NCBI GenBank assembly: GCA_958295885.1
Contig: OY282380.1
Location: 1,488,001-1,552,000, forward strand
Source: Arenicellales bacterium
GTDB taxonomy: Bacteria > Pseudomonadota > Gammaproteobacteria > Arenicellales > JAJDZL01
Length of the DNA stretch: 64,000 nt
Reading direction: 5' to 3'
The translations under genes were made by a program, and so were the position numbers. Positions within the stretch are counted from its first letter, which is position 1, and every line of letters starts with the position of its first letter. Below, piece by piece: positions 55,590 through 64,000 of the stretch. Under the pieces are notes generated by a model. That model did not search any database. It was not told the DNA's origin and saw only the letters and a program-made list of their open reading frames with translations.

Positions 55590-56197
55590 GTGGGAGTCGG
55601 GGAAGCTCAATATATCTACGAAGATTTTAACGTGTTTGCGCTTCCGAAACCGAGCAGGCAACCCACACCTTTGCATGTGATGTGCGACGCTCCGCAAGCC
55701 TTTTATCTTATCGTGCAGCGACAGCTGATGGATGAAAAGGAGCCGGATCTGCAGGCAGACCTGCTGCCACATTTGTTTGTAGATCAAGATCATGAAAGTA
55801 CCCAGAAAGGGAAGTACTTGAACCGTGCGTTGGCTGCCAATGTGGATTTGCAGACAAACTGGAATGAGCATAAGGCAGTGCGTTTTTACAATCAGCGTGG
55901 CGAAGCCTCGGAGAACCGGATCAAGGAATTACACAGTGACTTCGGCGGCGCACAGCTGCCATGTGGCGATTCTGGCGACAATGCGGCGTATTTCAAGCTG
56001 TGTGCGTCAGCCTGCAATCTGTTGGCGCTGCTGCGACGATTGCTGCCGGCTGGCTGAGAAATGCAGTCGGGCGGTCTGCATGCGCTGGCAGCGCAGACCG
56101 TCTGCCATGGGCGGCAGTGGACTTTGAAACTCAATCGAGCACAGCCGCAGCTGATCGACGAAGCGATTTGGTCCATCCGCAACTGCCGACCGTCGTG
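55590..56197 (+). pseudogene. IS1380-family transposase, C-terminal remnant with nonsense codon
   Basis: The frame shows FYNQRGEASENRIKELHSDF, GGAQLPCGDSGDNAAYFKLC and ACNLLALLRRLLPAG, the conserved C-terminal block of IS1380 transposases. A TGA near 56055 follows PAG, where Trp is usual, and the same frame then continues with HALAAQTVCHGRQWTLKLN and LIDEAIWSIRNC to a TGA near 56196. The N-terminal two thirds are absent. Confidence 0.7.
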
Positions 56198-56434
56198 AAT
56201 ACGCCGCCTTGTGCGGCGCCGCTCTTCTCCAATTGACATCGATTTCGACACCGCGGAAGGCTTTCATGCGTATTGTCAAAGAAACGTCATGCCCCCGATG
56301 TCAATGAACCGGCTCAACCACCGCAAAATGAGAATCCCCGTGGACTGTTCTCGCCGAGCAGCGTACTGAATAATCGGAAAATCGGCTAAATTCTCGAACC
56401 TGCTGGCTGAAGAATTTTCTAATTCGGATTTGGA

Positions 56435-56749
56435 AAGTTCAAGTTACTGAAAACTCGCAATAATTTAAATTCAAACATCGCCGCCCAATACTAATCTGAC
56501 AAAGCATTGCTCTTTTCAATCAGTTCTTTGATTTACTTGAACTGAAAAATTAATTCTGAAAAAAGTTACTGTTGGAACCCAATGCATTTGATCCAAATCT
56601 TCTGGAGGAATTTCTGTAAGAATTTTCCAAGGAATCAGACAGTTGGAAAAGGGTTGTAAAAAGTCCCAAGGGCGAAAATCCTGTTTGCGTTCGACTTGGA
56701 CCTGCCAAAATCCGGTCCAATGCATAAAATCATGCCTTTTCTTTGCTAC
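56435..56749. repeat. 314-bp direct repeat, copy 2
   Basis: Second copy of the repeat at 51637-51950, same orientation, with an extra TCTGGAGGAAT insertion and a small deletion. It ends at CTTTGCTAC; here it is followed by unrelated DNA rather than vapC. Confidence 0.8.
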
Positions 56750-57243
56750 CGCCGGCAATCTCCTGGAAAAGTATTTGAATCCGACACAATAACTTCGAAT
56801 CAAATTGGCTGCGAAGTTCTGATCCGGGAACTGGCATGAATAGATGAACTGTTTTCTGACGGCTGCAATTGACAGCCATGAGGCGGAAACTTAGTCACTC
56901 ATTTATTGAGCTTTTTCTTTTCCCTGTCTGGAAACGGACCGAAACGGCCGGCGCATACCCAGTCAGCAGCGACTATCACTTCAGCCAATGGTGCGGAATT
57001 CAATAGACTGTCCTTACTCATTCCACTGACCTTCGATCCGCAATCCATTGCTCCGTTCGGTGAGATATGCCAGCATGCTGAAACAGGTTGCCACAAGAGA
57101 GTCAACAATGTTTTTTTTGGAAGCCCGGGTTTTTCAAAGTGGATGATCCGCACAAAGCGACATTCATCGAATTTTGAATCAAGGCAGCACTATCATGCGA
57201 CTGGACGCGCTGAGAGAGCTTTGCGCTGATGCCATAAGCAATG
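56750..57243. other. No intact gene seen
   Basis: About 490 bp between repeat copy 2 and vapC. Overlapping frames on both strands (84 and 107 codons) show no recognisable motif and are probably remnants or chance. Confidence 0.4.
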
Positions 57244-57630
57244 TTACTCAACAAGCTGAAGTTCGGTGCAGCGAGCCAGCACTTCAAAATCTTTGTCTTG
57301 ATGCAGCACCGGCACGTTCGCGTCGTTTGCAACAGCAGCAATTAGGCAATCTATCAGCTTACGCACGGTGTTCCCTTCATTTCTGCAACGACGAAACAAC
57401 ACAGCCGCAGCCTCATAATGCACGGGACTTATGGGGAAATGAACCGCCATCGCAAGAAGACGTCGAAGCATCTGAAAATGATGTTCGGAGCGTGCCCCTG
57501 CCAGCAATTCCATTCTGATTGCATCACAGGTCGCAAAGTCACCTTCAAGCGCAACGTTCACGCGAACGCAGACGTTCGAGCCAGTGTCTCGCAGAAATTC
57601 AACCCACGCCGAAGTGTCAATTAAAATCAC
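57244..57630 (-). CDS. vapC: VapC-type PIN-domain toxin (intact)
   Basis: A 128-residue PIN-domain RNase. The first acidic residue is in LIDTSAWVEF, the Glu segment is AIRMELLAGARSEHH, the next Asp is in VRKLIDCLIAA, and the last is in VLHQDKDFEVLA: the four PIN acids are all present. VapC enzymes cut initiator tRNA or rRNA. GTG 57630 overlaps the vapB stop (GTGA). A truncated duplicate is at 51951. Confidence 0.9.
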   Translation of the reverse strand: MILIDTSAWVEFLRDTGSNVCVRVNVALEGDFATCDAIRMELLAGARSEHHFQMLRRLLAMAVHFPISPVHYEAAAVLFRRCRNEGNTVRKLIDCLIAAVANDANVPVLHQDKDFEVLARCTELQLVE

Positions 57631-57830
57631 GTCGCGCGTCTGCTGCGCATTTCTTCCAGACTGCCATCCCAACCTGATCCTCGAAGACTTCGGGCCTCCT
57701 CAACATCCAAAGCCTGGCTCGCAAGTGTGCGAAGCGCAAGATTAACCGCCTCGCGCTTGGAATTCAAGCTGTAGCGACGCATTATCGCGGCACATGCCTC
57801 ATCATCAATGTCAATATTGGTGCGTGACAT
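57627..57830 (-). CDS. vapB: VapB-type antitoxin (ribbon-helix-helix)
   Basis: A 67-residue VapB2-like protein: MSRTNIDIDDEACAAIMRRY then SKREAVNLALRTLA is the ribbon-helix-helix DNA-binding part, and GSGWDGSLEEMRSRR is the C-terminal toxin-binding tail (W-x-G-x-L-x-x-M-R). ATG 57830 is chosen, as MSRTNI is the usual start, though the frame is open to 57848. It is upstream of and coupled to vapC. Confidence 0.9.
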   Translation of the reverse strand: MSRTNIDIDDEACAAIMRRYSLNSKREAVNLALRTLASQALDVEEARSLRGSGWDGSLEEMRSRRAT

Positions 57831-57848
57831 ACACATATCATACACCAT

Positions 57849-58812
57849 TAAGCGCTGGTCAATTATCGGCTGTTCCGGTTAGCCGCCGATAAATTCGAGT
57901 ATGGAATGAATCATTTACAGCAAATGCCGTAAAATCTGAATCGTTTGTCAGTACACTTCCACCAGAAAATAATTTGGCGGGAACCGATGGCTTCAAGCCT
58001 GATGAAGTCGCGAGAAATTGGTCCATTGATCTGCATTGAGTGAGGTGTAAACTTGTTTCCCATAGACATGCTGAATCGCACCATTAATTTTCTTGCAGCG
58101 TCTATGGCGGTTGAGGCATCTGCGTGGACACATATCGATTCAGACTGACTGGCACATTAATTCCGTCAATACTTTTGACAACTCCCTTTTCAATGGCCTG
58201 TAAAACTTACTGTGAGGCAAATTTTGGAACTGCAGGATCATGTTCACGAGTGATGATGACTTTGCCGTCACACTCCCAACCCGCGTAGAATTCCGGGTAA
58301 AAAGCCCCACCACGCTCGTGACAGATGGATTGGCGAAAAGTGCCCTGACACACCAAATTAACCGCCAGTGTCTGCAGCGGCATGAGCTACATATCGCAGC
58401 TCGGTCTCCATGTCATTAAGCACACAATCTGGCTTTAGATGTCATTCGGTCAGGACCGGAAGCGTGAAATTCGCCCTGTGTTCGATGTATGGCATGATGC
58501 ATTTCTCATCTCCCATTTCGAAACGGCCGAGGCTTTCTTTCATATCGAAATCATATTCAGCTTCATCGCAACGACATCACCCGATCATGCAGACTGCCTG
58601 GACCACCGTTCGAGTTTGATGGCACCGTGAATTCAATGACTCTTTTCGCTCGACGCTCTCAACAAAACGAATGAAGCAATTGAATGTAAACATTTCACGC
58701 GGGATAGAAAATCAATTACATTAATTGATCTGGAAAGTGTCAGGTGTTTCGATGAAGCGGATGAAAAATCCACAATTGCAGTTTAATGTCGAATAGGATG
58801 CGTCTGCTGCAC
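57849..58812. other. Decayed stretch between vapB and groEL terminator
   Basis: About 960 bp without an intact gene. The only suggestive coding trace is on the minus strand at 58102-58383 (separate entry). No RNA gene or clear IS end was seen. Confidence 0.45.
58102..58383 (-). pseudogene. Unidentified gene remnant with one in-frame TAA
   Basis: From ATG 58383 the frame gives MPLQTLAVNLVCQGTF, CHERGGAFYPEFYAGWECDG and KVIITREHDPAVPKF, then TAA at 58207-58209, after which the same frame continues with LQAIEKGVVKSIDGINVPVS to a TAG near 58102. The composition looks protein-like, but I do not recognise a family. Confidence 0.3.
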
Positions 58813-58844
58813 CAAAAAAAAGCCCCGCCGAAGCAGGGCTTTTT
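58813..58844 (-). terminator. Rho-independent terminator of groESL
   Basis: On the minus strand, stem AGCCCTGC and GCGGGGCT closes a TTCG tetraloop with a C-G closing pair and is followed by eight T residues. It lies 20 bp after the groEL stop. The A/T tracts on both sides could make it work in both directions. Confidence 0.92.
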
Positions 58845-58863
58845 AATCTCAAACCGAGGAGGT

Positions 58864-60495
<1,632 letters not shown>

Positions 60496-60533
60496 TTATT
60501 TCTCCATATTTCCTTGATTGCTATCAAATTAAG

Positions 60534-60821
60534 CTATTCAATTACTGCCATGATGTCGTCTTCACGCATCATGAGCACTTCTTCACTATTCTGTCTGAAT
60601 TCGGTGCCTGCATATTTGCCAAAAAGCACCTTGTCGCCGACCTTGACATCAAGGGGACGGACAGTTCCATCATCCAGAATTTTTCCATTACCTACAGCAA
60701 GAACCTCTCCTTGCATCGGTTTTTCAGCCGCTGTGTCGGGAATAACAATTCCACCAGGGCTTCTACGTTCGTCTTCAACTCTACGAACGACTACTCGATC
60801 ATGAAGTGGGCGAATATTCAC
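60534..60821 (-). CDS. groS: Co-chaperonin GroES (10 kDa)
   Basis: The heptameric lid of GroEL, 95 residues. [20 protein letters not shown] begins the fold; the mobile loop [15 protein letters not shown] carries the GroEL-binding hydrophobic tripeptide IVI, and [15 protein letters not shown] is the conserved core. First gene of the groESL operon; a CIRCE operator lies 188 bp upstream. Confidence 0.97.
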   Translation of the reverse strand: MNIRPLHDRVVVRRVEDERRSPGGIVIPDTAAEKPMQGEVLAVGNGKILDDGTVRPLDVKVGDKVLFGKYAGTEFRQNSEEVLMMREDDIMAVIE

Positions 60822-61008
60822 TCATACCTCCAGTCAACAGTTTTAGAACTAATGATTACGAAATTAAGCGCACAGTCTGCACCGCGCACTTCAACTCCAA
60901 TTTGTGAAAATAACGCTGCCTTCTGCCGCTTCGGAATGTGCCGTTGAGACAGCGGGCTGCGATTTTTCGAATAACACAATCGCAACCACACAATTACAGC
61001 TGCAATTA

Positions 61009-61035
61009 TTAGCACTCACTATTGGTGAGTGCTAA
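61009..61035. promoter_or_regulatory. CIRCE operator (HrcA binding site)
   Basis: Exact consensus TTAGCACTC-N9-GAGTGCTAA: half-sites at 61009-61017 and 61027-61035 with a 9-bp spacer. CIRCE binds the repressor HrcA, which controls groESL in many bacteria. It is 188 bp upstream of the groES ATG, longer than usual, and 134 bp upstream of the divergent cytochrome b gene, so it might influence both. Confidence 0.95.
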
Positions 61036-61169
61036 TAATTATAGGGATGAATATTTTGAATTCAACTGGAATTTTCAAAAATATTTGCACTGCTTTTTCA
61101 ATCGTCGGTCAGAAATGTTCGATAATTGAAATATGTTGCAGACTCAGCACAATCAAAACAGAACGCCAC

Positions 61170-61853
61170 ATGCCAGCTGACGACTCCAAGTTCATTTCCG
61201 TAAAAATATGGGATCTGCCCATCCGCGTATTCCATTGGCTCCTCGTCATTTTGGTCATCATCATGTTCGCCAGTGCAAAAACGGGAAATTTTGACATTCA
61301 CATCCTGGCTGGCAAATTTGTGACTGGGCTTCTAGTCGCAAGAATCTGCTGGGGAATATTGGGAAGTTCCAATACTCGGTTCTCTTCGCTGCTGTTTCGT
61401 CCTCAACAAATATTTTCCTACATCGCTAGGCTGCCGAAGCGAAAGCCGAGTTATCAGACTGGACACAGTCCGATCGGTTCGCTGGCAGTGATCTTAATCT
61501 TGGTTGCGCTGCTGGTGCAAGCGTCGACAGGATTGATCGCAGCCGATGTAGATGGATTGGTGGAAGGACCTTTTGCTTACTACGTAACTTACGAACTGAG
61601 TCGATGGGCAAGTGACATTCATGTCCAGCACGAACAGTGGGTGCTGATCCTGATCATCGTTCACCTGCTGGCAAACGCGTTTTACTATTTTTACAAGAAA
61701 GACAACCTGATTCACCCTATGATCAGTGGGTCCAAATCAGTACCTCAGCATCTGAGTGTTTCAAGACCGGAGCTCGCAACGACGAGAAGAGGTGCTGTGG
61801 TAGCTATTGTCGTTGCGATTTTAGCGGTCTGGGTTTTCAGCGTATACGGCTGA
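61170..61853 (+). CDS. Cytochrome b561-type membrane protein
   Basis: A 227-residue di-haem b-type cytochrome with four membrane helices. Haem-ligand histidines are plausible in IRVFHWLLVI, DIHILAGKFV, TGHSPIGSLA and LIIVHLLANAFYYF. Such Ni-Fe-hydrogenase-type or b561 proteins move electrons from quinol to small c-type cytochromes. The frame is open upstream to 61029, but ATG 61170 (MPADDSKFISVKIWDLPIRV) starts at the usual point. It converges on a cytochrome c' gene with 5 bp between the stops; the pair commonly occurs together. Confidence 0.88.
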   Translation: MPADDSKFISVKIWDLPIRVFHWLLVILVIIMFASAKTGNFDIHILAGKFVTGLLVARICWGILGSSNTRFSSLLFRPQQIFSYIARLPKRKPSYQTGHSPIGSLAVILILVALLVQASTGLIAADVDGLVEGPFAYYVTYELSRWASDIHVQHEQWVLILIIVHLLANAFYYFYKKDNLIHPMISGSKSVPQHLSVSRPELATTRRGAVVAIVVAILAVWVFSVYG

Positions 61854-61858
61854 CAGAA

Positions 61859-62350
61859 TCAGTTCTTTTTCTCACGGAACTGTTTGTGGCACCCGCGGCA
61901 GCCTTCTTCTCCTAATTTTTTGACTGCTGCGCCGATTTTCTCAAGTTCGCCACTTTTGAACGCGGCTTCTACATCGGTTGCCAGCGGTGCAAGCTTTTTC
62001 GATGCTTGTACAAAATCGTCCCACTCAGTCCAGATATTGTCTTTGGCTTCACTATGTTCATTGTCAGTCATTCCAGAATTCATCGGAAAAAGATCCGGAA
62101 TTCTGTCCACATTCGCAGCCATTTCAGCGGCCATTGCGCCGAGTTCCAGAGGTTCGCCTTTGCCGCGCTTTAGGAAATTGGAGAATGCCTTCATGCTGGT
62201 TCCCAATTTCTCCATGAAAATGTGGCGGCTTTTGTATACACCCGTAAGCTCTGCCATCGTTCCGTGAGAGTGACTGTACGCAGAAAAAAGAGAAAAAGTC
62301 AGCGCACTGACCGTCATTCCAATAAAAATCAATTTTTTCACTTTCAGCAC
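61859..62350 (-). CDS. Cytochrome c' (c556-like), periplasmic
   Basis: A 163-residue exported class II c-type cytochrome. A signal peptide is visible (LIFIGMTVSALTFSLFSAYS). The haem-binding CRGCHKQFR is close to the C-terminus, as in four-helix cytochromes c'. Roles in the family include electron transfer and NO binding. It is convergent with the cytochrome b561 gene. ATG 62350 directly precedes the signal peptide. Confidence 0.93.
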   Translation of the reverse strand: MLKVKKLIFIGMTVSALTFSLFSAYSHSHGTMAELTGVYKSRHIFMEKLGTSMKAFSNFLKRGKGEPLELGAMAAEMAANVDRIPDLFPMNSGMTDNEHSEAKDNIWTEWDDFVQASKKLAPLATDVEAAFKSGELEKIGAAVKKLGEEGCRGCHKQFREKKN

Positions 62351-62497
62351 ACCTCTAAAACATTATGTAAATCTCAATATATCCCAAAACTCGAGTTAGA
62401 AAAAAATTTTGAAAGGACCGAGGTTGTGACAATTTCAGCAGTGCAATTGGTTGAATTTATACCATTATAGTTGGTACGGTTTATTTTCACCAATCAC

Positions 62498-63619
62498 TCA
62501 ATTGATCGCCCGATACAGGCAACTCACCGGTCCTCCAGCGTATGCTCCATAGACCGGTGTCTTTTTGGACTCAATCCAGGAACGCATCTTGTTTGTGTAA
62601 TTACGATCAGGAAATTCACGCATATAAATCTCAGCCCAAGCAACTGTACGCGAACCCGAACCCTGAATCAACATTAACTGGAACTGATCCTTGTCAAATA
62701 CCGAATCCCATAACCACTCCATACCATCGACAATGGTGCCTTTTTTGGGTGCCAATTCGTACACATTGTCATATCCCGAACGCCGCAGGGCGAACGCGGC
62801 TCCGAACGCCGCCTGGTAGGTCATATTGGGATAATAGATGAGGTCCTTTTTCTTGGCCCAATACTTCCAAATGCGATCCTTGCCGCCTTTGCCAACACAC
62901 AGCATCGCTTTCTTATAGTATTTGTAGGCAGTCTCCAGTATTTTCGGGTTGCCAGTTGCATTTCCCCAGTGTGCGTAACCCATTGCATGTAAAGCGCGCC
63001 GATCAACACCCATGACTTTGCCTTTGAAATCGTTTTTCCCACTGATCGTAATCGAGTACAGTTTGTCTCCCCACTGTCTGACTTTCTGGTGGAACTGAGT
63101 TTCGTTCGGGAACTCGGCTTTCAGCACCAGGTAAGCATGCGCCAATGGCGTCAGAAACACGGCGAGCTGGAAGTAAGGTTCATTCAGACCGTTATAACTT
63201 CTATGCTCCTTGGGATGATAAGCCTTGACATCAGTAAAAGCATCAATTTGCACGGCTTCCGAAAGTGCATCACGAATACTAGCCCCGGCATATTCATCAC
63301 CATAGTAGTAGCTTTCAACCAGTTGATAAAGCGAATGTCCTGCCATTTGAACGTTTGATCGCTGCCGTTGAATCGGCCCGCTAATCGTGGCCTGTCTGTC
63401 AAGAGCTACACTCGCAAAGTTGTTTGAACAGATTCGCCTTCGCTCTTGGGCTGATATTTTTGACAACTCACTCTTGCGGACTAGTACGTCAACTACAGGT
63501 TTTATCTCTGATTGCTTCGTGCTCGATGCAATAACCGGCTGCGCACTAAAAATCAAAGACATAATAATCGCGATCGAAAACAGTGTAACAATCTGATATT
63601 GAAAATATGTTTTGTTCAT
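62498..63619 (-). CDS. Secreted lyase-like protein (alginate-lyase-type helical fold suspected)
   Basis: A 373-residue protein from ATG 63619, with GAAGGAAGATC just upstream as ribosome site; the frame is open to 63796 but the signal peptide (VTLFSIAIIMSLIFSAQPVIA) follows this ATG. The mature part is helix-rich with repeated aromatic pairs: EPYFQLAVFLTPLAHAYLVL, GYAHWGNATGNPKILETAYK, NMTYQAAFGAAFALRRSGYD. This pattern resembles alpha-toroid polysaccharide lyases of the alginate lyase (PL5-like) group, but catalytic residues were not identified, so substrate is uncertain. Confidence 0.5.
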   Translation of the reverse strand: MNKTYFQYQIVTLFSIAIIMSLIFSAQPVIASSTKQSEIKPVVDVLVRKSELSKISAQERRRICSNNFASVALDRQATISGPIQRQRSNVQMAGHSLYQLVESYYYGDEYAGASIRDALSEAVQIDAFTDVKAYHPKEHRSYNGLNEPYFQLAVFLTPLAHAYLVLKAEFPNETQFHQKVRQWGDKLYSITISGKNDFKGKVMGVDRRALHAMGYAHWGNATGNPKILETAYKYYKKAMLCVGKGGKDRIWKYWAKKKDLIYYPNMTYQAAFGAAFALRRSGYDNVYELAPKKGTIVDGMEWLWDSVFDKDQFQLMLIQGSGSRTVAWAEIYMREFPDRNYTNKMRSWIESKKTPVYGAYAGGPVSCLYRAIN

Positions 63620-63863
63620 GATCTTCCTTCTATCCAGATGCCTGCGAAGGTTAAAATATCCCTCAGTGAAAGTGAAATAGCGGTCGTCAGTGCGTTGGTT
63701 TAACGATGGTTGAATCTCGAATTGCAAATTAAAAAAATGCGAAGGTTCCATTATATTCCTTCCGAGACAACCATTCTGGCTGTGAAATTCGATCAAATTG
63801 TTTTGAAGATTAAACTCATTGACGGCTATTCAGGTGGCTGGGGATAGCCGTTTGACTTTAATT

Positions 63864-64000
63864 TAACCTTCGTTCTTCAATGCTTGCGCCATTTCATAAC
63901 TGGCTTGCAGCCTATACCAAGTTTCCGCTCCACCACCAATGGCTTTTTGAAGGTTGATGCCCAGCTGGCGCGCTGCTTAACCTATCTCCTTGCTGATTGA
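63864..64000 (-). pseudogene. higA: HigA-like antitoxin C-terminus, with in-frame TAA (partial at window edge)
   Basis: The minus strand ends with GINLQKAIGGGAETWYRLQA then SYEMAQALKNEG, the typical HigA C-terminal GxxAETWxRxQxxYE block, stopping at 63864. A TAA at 63977-63979 interrupts the frame shortly before it, so the gene is probably broken; the rest lies beyond the window. A hairpin (ACGGCTAT at 63822-63829 with ATAGCCGT at 63845-63852) follows and might be its terminator. Confidence 0.6.

Overview
The window looks like a chromosome segment of a gammaproteobacterium with roughly 45-50% G+C. The main evidence is gene order: prfA-prmC, miaB-ybeZ-ybeY-corC-lnt, and a minus-strand run lptC-lptA-lptB-rpoN-hpf-ptsN-rapZ-ptsH-ptsI-mgtE, with mlaF-mlaE divergent from lptC. 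The species cannot be named from the sequence. Core genes are intact and tightly packed, with many 4-base start/stop overlaps. The accessory stretches between them are full of insertion sequences, small non-autonomous elements and freshly broken genes, which suggests a genome that is losing accessory functions.

Layout. 0-3 kb: translation termination genes (prfA, prmC) and an exonuclease III. 3-5 kb: gene-poor DNA, one elongator tRNA-Met and the remnant of a transposition-type AAA ATPase. 5-10.8 kb: a BenE-type transporter, an AruH-like aminotransferase, two acyl-CoA dehydrogenases and cysM, a plausible amino-acid or aromatic-acid catabolic group. 11.5-13.4 kb: an IS66-family element with a perfect 8-bp target duplication. 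13.7-35.3 kb: a decayed defence and mobile-element island. It holds HigBA, a membrane protein, a TcmP/Gp37-Gp68 'three-Cys' pair, a Hachiman-like nuclease-helicase operon, a DUF2971 fragment, a PD-(D/E)XK protein, a nest of IS66/IS1182-like elements (one IS66 element carries a DUF4338/DruA-like gene), a second HigBA and a HicBA. 36-51.6 kb: core genes for tRNA modification, rRNA maturation, envelope lipid handling, the nitrogen-type PTS, sigma-54 and LPS export. 51.6-58.8 kb: a second accessory patch with duplicated vapC sequence, an McrBC-type restriction operon and more IS debris. 58.8-64 kb: groESL with a CIRCE operator, a cytochrome b561/cytochrome c' pair, a secreted lyase-like protein and the end of another HigA.

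How the parts relate. The most notable locus is 17.6-21.8 kb: three overlapping reading frames (small ORF, PD-(D/E)XK nuclease, SF2 helicase) whose two large genes each carry exactly one in-frame nonsense codon at a conserved motif and are otherwise open. Similar single nonsense changes or 1-nt frameshifts occur in the Gp37-Gp68 gene, several transposases, one HigB and the HicA toxin. In both broken toxin-antitoxin loci the antitoxin frame is intact and the toxin frame is lost. Core genes show no such lesions, so I favour recent inactivation over sequencing error. All family assignments come from motifs and remembered family features; no database search was run.
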